A program made the translations under genes and the position numbers. From Bacteroidaceae bacterium (GTDB taxonomy: Bacteria; Bacteroidota; Bacteroidia; Bacteroidales; Bacteroidaceae), in the NCBI GenBank assembly GCA_017520935.1, contig JAFXEF010000052.1, positions 18,313 to 82,312 of the forward strand: DNA of 64,000 bases. The letters are read 5' to 3'. The notes beneath the pieces are model-generated. The model searched no databases. It had not been told where the DNA came from and saw only the letters and a list, made by a program, of their open reading frames with translations. How positions within the stretch are numbered: the first letter of the stretch is position 1; each line of letters starts with the position of its first letter. Shown piece by piece: positions 14,872 to 24,429 of this stretch.

Positions 14872-17676
14872 ATGTTAATGATTATGAGAAAGTCTATAGC
14901 GCTGTTGCTGATGCTGAGCCTGTCGGTGCTTGGCGTATCGGCCTTTACCGATTCGCTGCTTGTGCGTGATGCAAACGACTCTATCCGGGTGAGCCTCGTC
15001 ACTTGTTCGCCTGGCACGGAGGTGTATGCCGTATATGGGCATACGGCTTTGCGTGTTGAAGTGCCTTCCGAAGGCATTGATGTGGCGGTCAACTATGGAC
15101 TGTTCTCCTTTGAGGCACCTCACTTCGTGTGGCGTTTCATCAAGGGGGAGACCGACTATATGGTGGGTGCTGTGGGCTATCCTATGTTTGAGCGCGAATA
15201 TACCGAGCGCGGCTCTTCGGTAACACTGCAGGAACTCAACCTTTCTGAACCCGAGAAGGTGGCGCTGGTCAGGTCGCTCGATGAGAACCTGCGCCCCGAG
15301 AACCGCGAATATCGCTACAACTTCCTATATAACAACTGCAGCACCAAGGCGCGCGACAAGGTAGAGGAGGTGCTTCATGGGCACCTTGCAGTAGGTGTGG
15401 CCGACTCGGTTTCCACGTATCGTAACATCCTGCATCAGTATACGGAGGGGTATCCTTGGCTGCAGTTTTGTATAGACTACCTGCTCGGCATAGAGGTCGA
15501 CCGCCCCATCGGGATACGTGAGCAGATGTTTGCCCCTGAGTATCTGAGGAACTATACGGCTGCCGCGCAATTGGCCGTATCGGGACGTGAGTATCCGTAT
15601 GTGGTGGATGAGCGGGTAGTGGCACCTATGGTCCCACAGCCCGATACCTTTACTTTTATGCTCACTCCCATGCAGCTGATGATACTGTTGTTGTTGTTCA
15701 CGGCCTGTATCTGTACGCTTGAGTTCCTTGTCGAACGCCGTCAGTGGTGGTTCGATGTTCTGCTGCTTCTTGTACAGGGACTTATGGGGTGTGTGGTGGC
15801 ATTCCTCTTCTTCTTTTCCGGGCATCCCACGGTGGGCAGCAATCTGCATGTGATATACCTCAATCCGTTGCCACTTCTCTTTATTCCCTTCATCGTGCGC
15901 GATATCGTGAAGGGAAGTAAGAGCATCCTCAGTTATGTGCTGGGGGCACTGCTTGCCATCTTTGTCGTGGTGTCGCTTTTGACTCATCAGTATATACAGC
16001 CTGCGGCCTATATGCTTGTTGCAGTATTGCTGTTGCGTGTGGTGCATAATGTATGGCTCTATCCTTGGATGTCGCGCATGCTTGTCCGTCGCAAGGCTGT
16101 GCGCTCGCGAGGAACCCATATACGTGCTGTGGCTTTGATGCTTCCCTTGCTGGTACCTGCTATGGCAAAAGCCAATACCAGCGGCAATGTGCCCAAGGTT
16201 GTGGTGGGTATTGTGGTCGACCAGCTACGTGCCGACTATTTGGAAAAGTATGTCCATCTCTATGGAGAGGATGGCTTCAAGAAGCTTTTTGCTGAAGGCC
16301 GCGTATATACCAACGGCTATTTTGAGCACGCTAATCCCGACCGTTCATCGGCCGTAGCCTCCGTGTATAGCGGTTCCACGCCCTACTATCACGGTATTAC
16401 GGGCAACCGCTTCCTTGAACGTAAGAGTATGCGTGTGTTAGGAACTGTCGATGATGCTTCGTATGCAGGCATCAACACCTCTGATGCCACTTCGCCTGCT
16501 CGTCTGCTTGTAACTACGGTTACAGATGAGCTTAAGCTTGCCACCAAGGGGCATGCTTATGTGCTTTCGGTGGCACCGGAGCGTGATATGGCTGTCCTTG
16601 CTGGTGGTCATGCCCCCAATGCGGTAATCTGGCTGGCAGAGGACAAGGCGATGTGGGCCTCTTCGGACTATTATAATGGTGTTCCTGCTTGGGTGCGTCC
16701 CTTCAACCACCGTATCGGTACCCATTTCGACTGGAGTAATGTGGAGTGGGTTCCCTACTATCCTACCGGTGTGTATAGCTATTCTGCATACGATGGTGTG
16801 CCCAAGGCCTTCCGTCATACCTTTCGTGGGGGCGATGCCGAGGCGGTGCGTCGTTACAAGACCTCGGCATGTGTCAACGATGAGGTCACTCAGTTGGCTC
16901 AAGCCTGCATCGCGGGCAGCCTTTTCGGACGGAACAAGACCACCGATATGCTTTGCGTGGGCTATTATGCAGGCAATTACAAAAATCTCTCCGAATGGGA
17001 ACATCCGATTGAACTGCAGGACATCTATTGTCGGCTCGACCGCAATATAGCCGACCTGCTACGTGCTGTAGATGAGAAGGTGGGTATTGATAATGCTCTC
17101 TTTTTTATCACCTCTACAGGCTATTCTGATGCTTATATGCCTGACAGCAGATACTTTACACTACCTACAGGTGAACTCAAGATGGAACGCTGCGTGACTT
17201 TGCTCAATATGTATCTCGGTGCTCTGTATGGCAAGGATAGCTATGTGGAGGGCTCGTTTCTCAATGAACTGTATCTCAATCATTCGCTTATTGAAAAACG
17301 CCAACTGAAGATGAAGGAGCTGCTCGATCGTTGCACCGAGTTTCTGAGTCAGGTGGCAGGTGTCAAGCGTGTATATCCGTCGCTCGACCTTCTTGCCGGT
17401 TCGGCCGATGCTGCTATGTGTAACAGCTACAATGCCGAACGTTCGGGTGATTTGATATTGGAGGTGTCGCCCGGATGGACCTTGGTCGATGAACGTTGGG
17501 GTGAGCGTGTCTACTATAATCGTGCCCACGTGCCTGTTCCCATCATATTGTATGGAGCAGGGATTGCCCCCGCAACCAGCCGATCACCCATCGCTGTGGA
17601 GAGTATAGCGCCTACCGTGTCGCACATATTACGTATCAGCGCGCCTAACAGTTGCTCGGCTCGTCCGGTCGAGTGA
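14872..17676 (+). CDS. Lnb-like (DUF4105) lipoprotein N-acyltransferase fused to a phosphatase-like domain
   Basis: A 934-residue envelope protein. Residues 1-25 are a signal sequence; about 30-250 are the DUF4105 domain (Lnb N-terminal periplasmic domain), with the likely catalytic His57 in YGHTALRV and Cys156 in YNNCSTKAR. Five or so membrane segments follow (about 265-420). Lnb proteins acylate the N-terminus of lipoproteins in Bacteroides. A second unit starts with what looks like an old signal peptide (internal in-frame ATG at 16138, LPLLVPAMAKA), then an alkaline-phosphatase-superfamily fold (VVVGIVVDQLRADYL, NPDRSSAVASVYSG, YYHGITGN). The usual metal-binding Asp-His pair is replaced by TSTGYSD near residue 746, so activity is doubtful. 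The stop at 17676 abuts the convergent neighbour with no gap. The Lnb part is fairly sure; the fusion partner's role is unknown. Confidence 0.85.
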   Translation: MLMIMRKSIALLLMLSLSVLGVSAFTDSLLVRDANDSIRVSLVTCSPGTEVYAVYGHTALRVEVPSEGIDVAVNYGLFSFEAPHFVWRFIKGETDYMVGAVGYPMFEREYTERGSSVTLQELNLSEPEKVALVRSLDENLRPENREYRYNFLYNNCSTKARDKVEEVLHGHLAVGVADSVSTYRNILHQYTEGYPWLQFCIDYLLGIEVDRPIGIREQMFAPEYLRNYTAAAQLAVSGREYPYVVDERVVAPMVPQPDTFTFMLTPMQLMILLLLFTACICTLEFLVERRQWWFDVLLLLVQGLMGCVVAFLFFFSGHPTVGSNLHVIYLNPLPLLFIPFIVRDIVKGSKSILSYVLGALLAIFVVVSLLTHQYIQPAAYMLVAVLLLRVVHNVWLYPWMSRMLVRRKAVRSRGTHIRAVALMLPLLVPAMAKANTSGNVPKVVVGIVVDQLRADYLEKYVHLYGEDGFKKLFAEGRVYTNGYFEHANPDRSSAVASVYSGSTPYYHGITGNRFLERKSMRVLGTVDDASYAGINTSDATSPARLLVTTVTDELKLATKGHAYVLSVAPERDMAVLAGGHAPNAVIWLAEDKAMWASSDYYNGVPAWVRPFNHRIGTHFDWSNVEWVPYYPTGVYSYSAYDGVPKAFRHTFRGGDAEAVRRYKTSACVNDEVTQLAQACIAGSLFGRNKTTDMLCVGYYAGNYKNLSEWEHPIELQDIYCRLDRNIADLLRAVDEKVGIDNALFFITSTGYSDAYMPDSRYFTLPTGELKMERCVTLLNMYLGALYGKDSYVEGSFLNELYLNHSLIEKRQLKMKELLDRCTEFLSQVAGVKRVYPSLDLLAGSADAAMCNSYNAERSGDLILEVSPGWTLVDERWGERVYYNRAHVPVPIILYGAGIAPATSRSPIAVESIAPTVSHILRISAPNSCSARPVE

Positions 17677-18108
17677 TTATTCTTCGATATCTACCAGTCG
17701 AAATGTCTTGCTGAAGGTGAGGGTAGTGCCATTGTCGAGCTCAATCTCATACATACGGCCGTTGTTCTCGTACTTGCTGATATAGTTCTTGGGGAAGTGC
17801 TTCTTCGTCGTCGTGAGAATTCTTTTTGGCATCACGGCATCGGGCACCGAACCGTTGTCGCAGGTGACCTCCGTGCATAGACCTGTGCGGTCAAACTGCA
17901 GGTCAATGCCTCCTTTGAGCTTCACCTCATATTGAGTGAGACTGGCACGGCGCTCCATGTACACCTCCTTGAGGGGGATGTTCTTGAAGTATGTGAGCAC
18001 GAATATCTTTGCGTTTTGAGGAAGCTCTCCGAAAGTAATGGGCAGTTCTTCGGCGTGGAGGGCTATGAAACCAAGCAGTGCAATGAACAGAGAAGCAAAT
18101 CTTTTCAT
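17677..18108 (-). CDS. Secreted PepSY-like protein
   Basis: A 143-residue periplasmic protein with signal peptide (MKRFASLFIALLGFIALHA). It has two PepSY-like (BLIP-like) repeats: FGELPQNAKIFVLTYFKNI...YEVKLKGGIDLQFDRTG and MPKRILTTTKKHFPKNY...YEIELDNGTTLTFSKT. The family is common and uncharacterised in Bacteroidales. Its stop codon is immediately adjacent to that of the Lnb-like gene on the other strand. It looks like a single-gene unit. Confidence 0.88.
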   Translation of the reverse strand: MKRFASLFIALLGFIALHAEELPITFGELPQNAKIFVLTYFKNIPLKEVYMERRASLTQYEVKLKGGIDLQFDRTGLCTEVTCDNGSVPDAVMPKRILTTTKKHFPKNYISKYENNGRMYEIELDNGTTLTFSKTFRLVDIEE

Positions 18109-18330
18109 GATGGTGTTTTTTTATTGGAAACAATCAAGTTCTGCATTTTGATACAAATGTAGGTATAATTCGTAAAAGAAGAAACTGTAGCTCTGTTTTT
18201 TTAGGCTCGGAAGCAGGAAATTTAAGCTTTTGTGTAATCTATATTTCATATTTACAACTTACCGACATCTCTTATATGATGGTTCTTATATCACTTGCTC
18301 CGATATCTATCCACTTCTTATATAAAAGTT

Positions 18331-18414
18331 AATCATAAGTTCTGATTAAGTAATCACAAGTTCTGATTACTTAATTATAAGTTGTGATTAAGTAATCATA
18401 AGTTCTGATTTAAT
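18331..18414. repeat. Four tandem 21-bp palindromic units (AATCATAAGTTCTGATT core)
   Basis: Units begin at 18331, 18352, 18373 and 18394, exactly 21 bp apart. Each has an imperfect palindrome AATCA...TGATT and differs from the first at one to four positions. The spacing equals two DNA helical turns. A related pair of units is at 63914-63950. Confidence 0.9.
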
Positions 18415-18562
18415 TTTACATCATAGCCGTTTAATTTTTTACATCATAGTTCTTGTGTCTTTATCCTCTCTGTCAGACAATAGTTTTCCCTTTTACAAGC
18501 AAAAATGTGGTCAGGTATAGACCAAAAGAAACTCACGCTCGTTGCAAAACGCACAAGTAAAC

Positions 18563-18593
18563 TTGGCTTTTTACTCGCTTATTCGTACCTTTG
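18563..18593 (+). promoter_or_regulatory. Promoter of recG
   Basis: TTGG at 18563-18566, a 19-bp spacer, and TACCTTTG at 18586-18593. Only 5 bases separate the box from the recG ATG, so the transcript is likely leaderless. Confidence 0.65.
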
Positions 18594-18598
18594 CATCC

Positions 18599-20698
18599 AT
18601 GTACGACTTGACGACGCGCGACATACAGTATCTGCAAGGGGTTGGCCCCCAACGGGCAGCTTTGCTGACCAAGGAGCTGGGAGTAACTTCTATGCACGAT
18701 CTGCTTTACAACTTCCCTTACAAGTATGTCGATCGCAGTCGCCTCTACTACATCCATGAGATTGACGGCAACATGCCCTATATACAGCTTAAGGGAAAGA
18801 TCTTGCGCTATGAGACCAACGGTACGGGACGTAAGATGCGCCTTGTAGCCCACTTCTCGGATGGTACGGGGGTGATAGACCTTGTGTGGTTCAACGGTGC
18901 CAAGTTTATTCCCAAGAACTATCCTGTAGGCGTGGAGTATATCGTATTCGGCAAGCCCACGATGTTTGGTGACCGCATCAATGTGGCACACCCTGATATA
19001 GATAAAGCTTCAGAGCTGTCGCTTTCTGCCATGGGCTTACAGCCTTATTACAGCACTACGGAGCGTATGAAACGCTGCGGACTCAACAGTAATGCCTTGC
19101 AGAAACTTGTGGGTAACCTCTTCGCCTTGTTTGAACGCATGCCTATCAGCGAGACCCTGCCCGAGTCGTTCGTGTGCGAACATCACCTTATGCCCCTTGC
19201 CGAGGCGCTCTATACCATCCACTTTCCCAAAGACCCCGAGACGTTACGCCGTGCCCAGTACCGACTCAAGTTCGAGGAACTCTTCTACGTGCAGCTCAGT
19301 ATCCTGCGCTATAGCAAGGATCGCCGTCGCAAGTGCCGTGGACTCTGCTTCGCCAAGGTGGGCGACTTGTTCAATGAGTTCTACGCCAAGAAGCTCCCCT
19401 TTGAACTCACGGGGGCGCAGAAACGTGTCATCCGTGAGATGCGCCACGACATGAATAGCGGCCGCCAAATGAATCGCCTCCTGCAGGGCGACGTGGGTAG
19501 CGGAAAGACACTCGTGGCGCTCATGTCCTCGCTCATAGCCATCGGTAACGGCTACCAAGCCTGTATCATGGCACCTACCGAGATATTGGCCGAGCAGCAC
19601 TATGCTACCCTCTCCTCGATGCTCGAAGGACTTCCCGTGCGTGTAGCCTTGCTTACTGGCAGCGTGAAGGGAAAGAATCGCAAGGAGGTGCTTGAAGGAC
19701 TTATTCGTGGCGACATCCAGCTGCTTGTAGCCACCCATGCTGTGCTCGAAGATACGGTTCAGTTCTCGTCACTCGGATTCGTTGTCATCGATGAACAACA
19801 CCGCTTCGGTGTAGCACAGCGTGCCAAACTGTGGACGAAGAACACCTTTCCACCACACGTGCTCGTAATGACAGCTACCCCCATCCCGCGTACCCTCGCC
19901 ATGACACTCTACGGCGACCTCGACGTGAGTGTCATCGATGAGTTGCCTCCAGGTCGCAAGCCCATACAGACCATACACCAATATGATAACCGGCAGACAC
20001 AGCTCTATCGTTTCATGGGCGAACAGATTGCACAAGGGCATCAGGTATACGTGGTATATCCCCTCATCAAGGAGAGTGAGAAGATAGACCTCAAGAACCT
20101 CGAGGAGGGCTATGTGCAGGTGTGCGAGGCTTTCCCGCATTGCGCCGTGAGCATGGTACACGGTAAGATGAAGCCTGCGGAGAAGGATGCCGAGATGCAG
20201 CGCTTCCTACAGCGTGAAACGCAGATTATGGTAGCCACAACTGTGATTGAGGTAGGCGTGAACGTGCCCAACGCCTCGGTGATGGTTGTTGAGAATGCAG
20301 AGCGTTTTGGCCTCTCGCAACTGCATCAGCTCAGGGGAAGGGTGGGGCGTGGCGCAGACCAATCGTACTGCGTGCTTGTGACCTCTGTGAAACTTTCTGA
20401 GGAGAGCAAGAAACGACTTGACATCATGGTGCGCACCAACGATGGTTTCGAGATTGCCGAAGCCGACCTCAAACTGCGTGGGCCAGGTGATCTTGAAGGT
20501 ACCCAGCAGAGTGGCATCGCCTTTGACCTCAAAATTGCCAATATCGCCCGCGATGGACAGATCTTGGGACACGTGCGTGGCATTGCCGAGCGTATCACCG
20601 ATGAAGACCCCGATGGGGTGCGCCCTGAGAATGCCCTCATGTGGCAGCAGCTCGAACGCCTGCGTAAGACTAATGTGAACTGGAGTGCCATCTCGTGA
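18599..20698 (+). CDS. recG: ATP-dependent DNA helicase RecG
   Basis: A branched-DNA helicase that remodels stalled forks and Holliday junctions, 699 residues. The start is ATG 18599 (MYDLTTRDIQYLQGVG); the longer frame from TTG 18542 crosses the promoter and is rejected. Order: helical N-terminus, wedge/OB domain (about 50-170), helicase domain 1 with Walker A GDVGSGKT (near 298) and DEQHRFG (near 398), helicase domain 2 with the RecG wording (TTVIEVGVNVPNASVMVVENAERFGLSQLHQLRGRVGRG), and a C-terminal FDLKIANIARDG segment. The length is normal. Confidence 0.98.
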   Translation: MYDLTTRDIQYLQGVGPQRAALLTKELGVTSMHDLLYNFPYKYVDRSRLYYIHEIDGNMPYIQLKGKILRYETNGTGRKMRLVAHFSDGTGVIDLVWFNGAKFIPKNYPVGVEYIVFGKPTMFGDRINVAHPDIDKASELSLSAMGLQPYYSTTERMKRCGLNSNALQKLVGNLFALFERMPISETLPESFVCEHHLMPLAEALYTIHFPKDPETLRRAQYRLKFEELFYVQLSILRYSKDRRRKCRGLCFAKVGDLFNEFYAKKLPFELTGAQKRVIREMRHDMNSGRQMNRLLQGDVGSGKTLVALMSSLIAIGNGYQACIMAPTEILAEQHYATLSSMLEGLPVRVALLTGSVKGKNRKEVLEGLIRGDIQLLVATHAVLEDTVQFSSLGFVVIDEQHRFGVAQRAKLWTKNTFPPHVLVMTATPIPRTLAMTLYGDLDVSVIDELPPGRKPIQTIHQYDNRQTQLYRFMGEQIAQGHQVYVVYPLIKESEKIDLKNLEEGYVQVCEAFPHCAVSMVHGKMKPAEKDAEMQRFLQRETQIMVATTVIEVGVNVPNASVMVVENAERFGLSQLHQLRGRVGRGADQSYCVLVTSVKLSEESKKRLDIMVRTNDGFEIAEADLKLRGPGDLEGTQQSGIAFDLKIANIARDGQILGHVRGIAERITDEDPDGVRPENALMWQQLERLRKTNVNWSAIS

Positions 20699-20751
20699 TG
20701 GATGAATAGGTTCCCCTCCTTAGAAAACATTTGTGAAAAATCCTTATCAGT

Positions 20752-20782
20752 TTTGCTGTGTGTGATAAAAATCGTACCTTTG
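20752..20782 (+). promoter_or_regulatory. Promoter of the M23/LysM gene
   Basis: TTTG at 20752-20755, a 19-bp spacer, and TACCTTTG at 20775-20782: a full match to the Bacteroidota consensus, 41 bp before the ATG. Confidence 0.75.
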
Positions 20783-20823
20783 CAGTTTGAAATGTATAAG
20801 CGTGATAATTTTTTGTAACAATA

Positions 20824-21678
20824 ATGAATATCAGAATAATCAGACATGCAGTTTTGGCTGTGGCGGTGGTGCTGACGGTACAGGCCTCAGGACAGGATGT
20901 GCTGGCAGCGCAAGCTCCTATGGACAGGCAGATGGCCAAGATTGATTCGGTGGTGCTTGATCGGCTCCTTAAAATCGAGGACTATGAGTATCCTGCACAG
21001 GACCTTTATCCCGAATGGAGTAATGAGTATGCCCATAAGTATACCAATGTGGTGATACCTGACTCTCTGCTCATCGACCTCACGGGATTTTGTATGCCTA
21101 CAGAGAATACGAAGATCACCGACATTTTTGGCTATCGCCCTCGTCGCCGTCGTATGCACTACGGATTGGACGTAAAGGTGCAGCGTGGCGATACCATTCG
21201 TGCAGCCTTTGATGGTAAGGTGCGCTACGTCAGCTATCAGCGCCGTGGTTATGGCAATTATGTGGTGATACGTCATCCTAACGGCCTGGAAACACTGTAT
21301 GCCCACTTGACGAAAAAAATGGTGGATGAGAATGAGGTGGTAAAGGCCGGTGACCCTATCGGACTGGGTGGCAATACGGGTCGTAGCACAGGTACGCATC
21401 TGCACTTTGAAACCCGTTTGTTGGGCAAGGCATTGAACCCGGCACTCTTCTTCGACTTCCCTAATCAGGATGTGACGGGCGATACCTACCTCTACACGAA
21501 ACCCAAGAAGAAGGTGTATGACCCCAGCGATCCCGATACTTATTACAAGGTGCGCTCGGGCGACTCGCTTGGCCGTATCGCTGCCCGTAAGGGTACTACA
21601 GTGAAGAACCTTTGTAAGCTTAACGGTATCACGACGAAGACAATATTGCGTCCTGGACAGGTGTTGAGGCTGTACTAA
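20824..21678 (+). CDS. M23 family metallopeptidase with C-terminal LysM
   Basis: A predicted periplasmic peptidoglycan endopeptidase of 284 residues: signal peptide (1-23), linker, M23 (LytM) domain about 95-215 with zinc ligands H112 and D116 (HYGLD) and H192/H194 (HLHF), then a LysM domain 238-284 (YYKVRSGDSLGRIAARKG...RPGQVLRLY). All metal ligands are present, so it is probably active rather than an EnvC/NlpD-type activator. It is preceded by recG and followed 87 bp later by DUF1599. Confidence 0.94.
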   Translation: MNIRIIRHAVLAVAVVLTVQASGQDVLAAQAPMDRQMAKIDSVVLDRLLKIEDYEYPAQDLYPEWSNEYAHKYTNVVIPDSLLIDLTGFCMPTENTKITDIFGYRPRRRRMHYGLDVKVQRGDTIRAAFDGKVRYVSYQRRGYGNYVVIRHPNGLETLYAHLTKKMVDENEVVKAGDPIGLGGNTGRSTGTHLHFETRLLGKALNPALFFDFPNQDVTGDTYLYTKPKKKVYDPSDPDTYYKVRSGDSLGRIAARKGTTVKNLCKLNGITTKTILRPGQVLRLY

Positions 21679-21765
21679 ATGAAAAAGTGAAGAGTCGCAT
21701 GCGTTGCGGCCAAATCTTGTTGATAACTCTTAACTTTTCCTTCTTTCCTCTTAACTCATAAAGAT

Positions 21766-22305
21766 ATGGAAACCAACCAACAATTTGAACACATTATTGC
21801 TATTTGCCGCGACCTCTTCGCAAAGAAACTCAAGGACTATGGCGCAGCGTGGCGTATCATGCGTCCCACATCGGTTACCGACCAGATATTTATCAAAGCT
21901 AACCGTATACGCAGTATCGAGACCAAGAGGACATCGATGGTCGATGAGGGAATACGTTCAGAATTTATCGGTATTGTCAACTATGGCATCGTGGCTCTCA
22001 TACAGTTGGAGTTGGGCTATGCCGAGGCCGATGATATGATGCCTGAGTCGGCATTGGCCAAGTATGACGAATATGCCACCAAGGCACTGAACCTGATGAA
22101 GGCCAAGAATCATGACTACGATGAGGCGTGGCGTGGCATGCGCATCAGTTCGTACACAGACCTCATATTAATGAAGATATATCGTACCAAGCAAATAGAG
22201 GGCAACGAAGGACATACCATTGTATCGGAAGGTATCGATGCCAACTATATGGATATGATAAACTATGCGGTGTTTGGGCTGATAAAGATTGACTTTGGAG
22301 AGTGA
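21766..22305 (+). CDS. DUF1599 domain protein
   Basis: A 179-residue soluble protein made of two homologous halves: each has an Asp/Tyr-containing DYGAAWRIMR or DYDEAWRGMR motif followed by TDQIFIKANRIRSIE or TDLILMKIYRTKQIE. This is the duplicated DUF1599 family, seen in Bacteroidales directly upstream of a DoxX-like gene and tpiA, exactly as here. Function unknown. The stop overlaps the GTG start of the next gene by 4 bases. Confidence 0.93.
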   Translation: METNQQFEHIIAICRDLFAKKLKDYGAAWRIMRPTSVTDQIFIKANRIRSIETKRTSMVDEGIRSEFIGIVNYGIVALIQLELGYAEADDMMPESALAKYDEYATKALNLMKAKNHDYDEAWRGMRISSYTDLILMKIYRTKQIEGNEGHTIVSEGIDANYMDMINYAVFGLIKIDFGE

Positions 22306-23588
22306 ACAGCACTGCAAACATAGTCAGGAATATCATCATCAATAGCCTCCGTTTCGCTTTGGCTCTGGTGTTTGCTTTCTCGGGATTCGTGAAGGCGGTA
22401 GACCCTATGGGCACGGTATATAAGATGGCCGACTATGCCGAAGCCTTCGGTGTGGCGGTACATCCTGCATGGCTGTTGGTTGGGACGTGGCTGCTCATAG
22501 CTGTGGAGTATGTGATGGGTGTGGCTCTTTTTTTCGGGCTATACCGTAGGTTCTACTTATGGTGTATGACGTTATTTTTAGCAGTGATGACACCGTTTAC
22601 ATTGTTTCTTGCGCTAACCAACCCGGTAAACGACTGCGGATGCTTTGGCGATGCAGTGGTACTCACCAACTGGCAGACTTTCGGGAAGAATTTGGTACTG
22701 CTGCTGATGACGGTGGTAGTATTGGCAAACAATCGTTGCCTTCTGCGTGTCATTTCAGAGCGGATGCAGTGGCTGGTGTTTGTGTTCGCATTAGGTTCCG
22801 TGGTGGTATTTACGCAGTACAATATGCGCCATCTGCCGATAATGGACTTTCGCCCGTATAGTATTGGTACCAACATCGTGGAGGCCATGACAGTGCCCGA
22901 AGGTGCACCTCAGGATGTGTATGAAACTTACTTTGTGATAGAGAAGGATGGCGAGCAGCGTACCGTGTCGGCCGATGAGTATGTTGACTCTACGTGGGTA
23001 TTCGTGTCACGCCAGAGTCGACTGGTGAGTCGTGGACATGTGCCTCCTATCACTGATTTCCATCTGGCTTCTCTTGATGGTGAGGATATGACTTGGGAGG
23101 TGTTGGAACAACCTGGATACACCTTTCTGGTAGTGGCCAACGACCTGAAACGCACGAACGAGGGTATGTTTGATGTCGTAAATGACCTGTACGACTATGC
23201 GAAGGTCAACGGCTATGCCTTCTATATGCTCACTTCATCGAGCAATCAGGTGATAGCTGACTGGACGGAGCATACAGGAGCCACCTATTCCTATCTGCAG
23301 GCCGATGACATATTGCTCAAGACAATGATACGTTCCAACCCTGGGCTCATTGTGTTGAACGATGCTACGATAGTGGGTAAGTGGAGCGCTTCCGATATGC
23401 CGCGCGACGGACAACTGACACTCCCCATGGAGCGTAACAAGGCTCTGGTGATGACGGCACGAGAAGTGAGAGCCGCTCACGTGGCAATGGCATTGTGGAT
23501 GTTCTTCCCACTGCTGCTCCTTGTGGCGATTGATAAGAACCTTAGGAACAAGAATACAAAACAACATAACAGTAGTATTAATAACTAA
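22302..23588 (+). CDS. DoxX/MauE-like inner-membrane protein (BT_3928 type)
   Basis: A 428-residue integral membrane protein. The GTG start overlaps the previous stop (GTGA). The N-terminal third has four membrane segments of the DoxX/MauE type ([40 protein letters not shown]) with a Cys pair in DCGCFGDA, suggesting thiol redox. The periplasmic middle resembles a thioredoxin-like fold without a CxxC, and a C-terminal membrane helix ends in a basic tail. The B. thetaiotaomicron gene order DUF1599, BT_3928-like, tpiA is conserved here. The role is uncertain. Confidence 0.85.
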   Translation: MNSTANIVRNIIINSLRFALALVFAFSGFVKAVDPMGTVYKMADYAEAFGVAVHPAWLLVGTWLLIAVEYVMGVALFFGLYRRFYLWCMTLFLAVMTPFTLFLALTNPVNDCGCFGDAVVLTNWQTFGKNLVLLLMTVVVLANNRCLLRVISERMQWLVFVFALGSVVVFTQYNMRHLPIMDFRPYSIGTNIVEAMTVPEGAPQDVYETYFVIEKDGEQRTVSADEYVDSTWVFVSRQSRLVSRGHVPPITDFHLASLDGEDMTWEVLEQPGYTFLVVANDLKRTNEGMFDVVNDLYDYAKVNGYAFYMLTSSSNQVIADWTEHTGATYSYLQADDILLKTMIRSNPGLIVLNDATIVGKWSASDMPRDGQLTLPMERNKALVMTAREVRAAHVAMALWMFFPLLLLVAIDKNLRNKNTKQHNSSINN

Positions 23589-23602
23589 AAAACGACAAGA
23601 AA

Positions 23603-24361
23603 ATGAGAAAGAACATTGTAGCAGGAAACTGGAAAATGAACAAAACCCTTCAAGAGGGTGTTGCTTTGGCAACAGAGTTGAATGCAGCGTTGGCAGCTGA
23701 CAAGCCCAACTGCGAGGTTATCATTTGCACACCATTTATCCACTTGGCATCAGTGACTCCTATCGTAGACAAGGGTATTATCGCTGTCGGTGCTGAAAAC
23801 TGCGCTGATAAGGCATCCGGAGCATATACAGGTGAGGTGAGTGCTGCTATGGTAGCTTCTACTGGTGCGCAGTACGTTATCCTCGGTCACTCAGAGCGTC
23901 GTGCTTATTATGGTGAGACTCCCGAGATTCTCAAGGAGAAGGTTCTCTTGGCATTGGCCAACGGCTTGACTCCCATCTTCTGCATCGGTGAGGTGCTGGA
24001 GGAACGTGAGGCTGGCAAGCAGAACGAAGTGGTTTACAATCAGCTCGAAGGCTCGCTCTTCGGACTCTCTGCTGAGGACTTCTCTAAGATTGTGCTCGCT
24101 TACGAACCCGTATGGGCTATTGGTACTGGCAAGACCGCTACTGCAGAGCAGGCTCAGGAGATTCACGCTTACATTCGCTCAGTGATTGCCAAGCAGTTTG
24201 GTAAGGAAGTTGCTGATAACACTTCTATTCTCTATGGCGGTAGCTGCAAACCCTCAAATGCCAAGGAACTTTTCGCAAATCCTGACGTGGATGGTGGCCT
24301 TATCGGTGGTGCTGCTCTGAAGGTAGAAGACTTCAAGGGTATCATTGACGCATTTAAGTAA
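23603..24361 (+). CDS. tpiA: Triosephosphate isomerase
   Basis: Interconverts dihydroxyacetone phosphate and glyceraldehyde 3-phosphate in glycolysis; a TIM barrel of 252 residues. The N-terminal lysine is in GNWKMN, electrophile His96 in LGHSERR, catalytic Glu168 in [11 protein letters not shown], and the phosphate loop in YGGSCKPSN. It starts 14 bp after the DoxX-like gene and is followed by a hairpin terminator, although the SPOR gene continues in the same direction. Confidence 0.98.
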   Translation: MRKNIVAGNWKMNKTLQEGVALATELNAALAADKPNCEVIICTPFIHLASVTPIVDKGIIAVGAENCADKASGAYTGEVSAAMVASTGAQYVILGHSERRAYYGETPEILKEKVLLALANGLTPIFCIGEVLEEREAGKQNEVVYNQLEGSLFGLSAEDFSKIVLAYEPVWAIGTGKTATAEQAQEIHAYIRSVIAKQFGKEVADNTSILYGGSCKPSNAKELFANPDVDGGLIGGAALKVEDFKGIIDAFK

Positions 24362-24376
24362 TACTTGTTTTATTTT

Positions 24377-24427
24377 CAGAGAACCCTGGAACTCTTGTAT
24401 CTCAGGGTTCTCTGAATAATATTTTTC
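24377..24427 (+). terminator. Hairpin after tpiA
   Basis: A 12-bp perfect stem CAGAGAACCCTG / CAGGGTTCTCTG (24377-24388, 24403-24414), then an A/T-rich tract with a T5 run. It lies just before the SPOR gene, so it may attenuate rather than end transcription. Confidence 0.7.
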
Positions 24428-24429
24428 TT

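Larger units (their letters stand above)
18109..18598. other. Intergenic region with A/T-rich repeats, no gene seen
   Basis: 490 bp between divergently oriented genes. It holds the 21-bp tandem array at 18331-18414, then two copies of TTTACATCATAG (18416-18427 and about 18438-18449), and the recG promoter at its right end. No open frame with coding character was found. Confidence 0.8.

Noticed and set aside
18331..18414. Possible CRISPR array
   Set aside because: The units are directly tandem with no unique spacers, and no cas gene is near.
20709..20722. Half REP-like sequence after recG (TTCCCCTCCTT)
   Set aside because: Only one short arm is present with no partner; too little to call an element.
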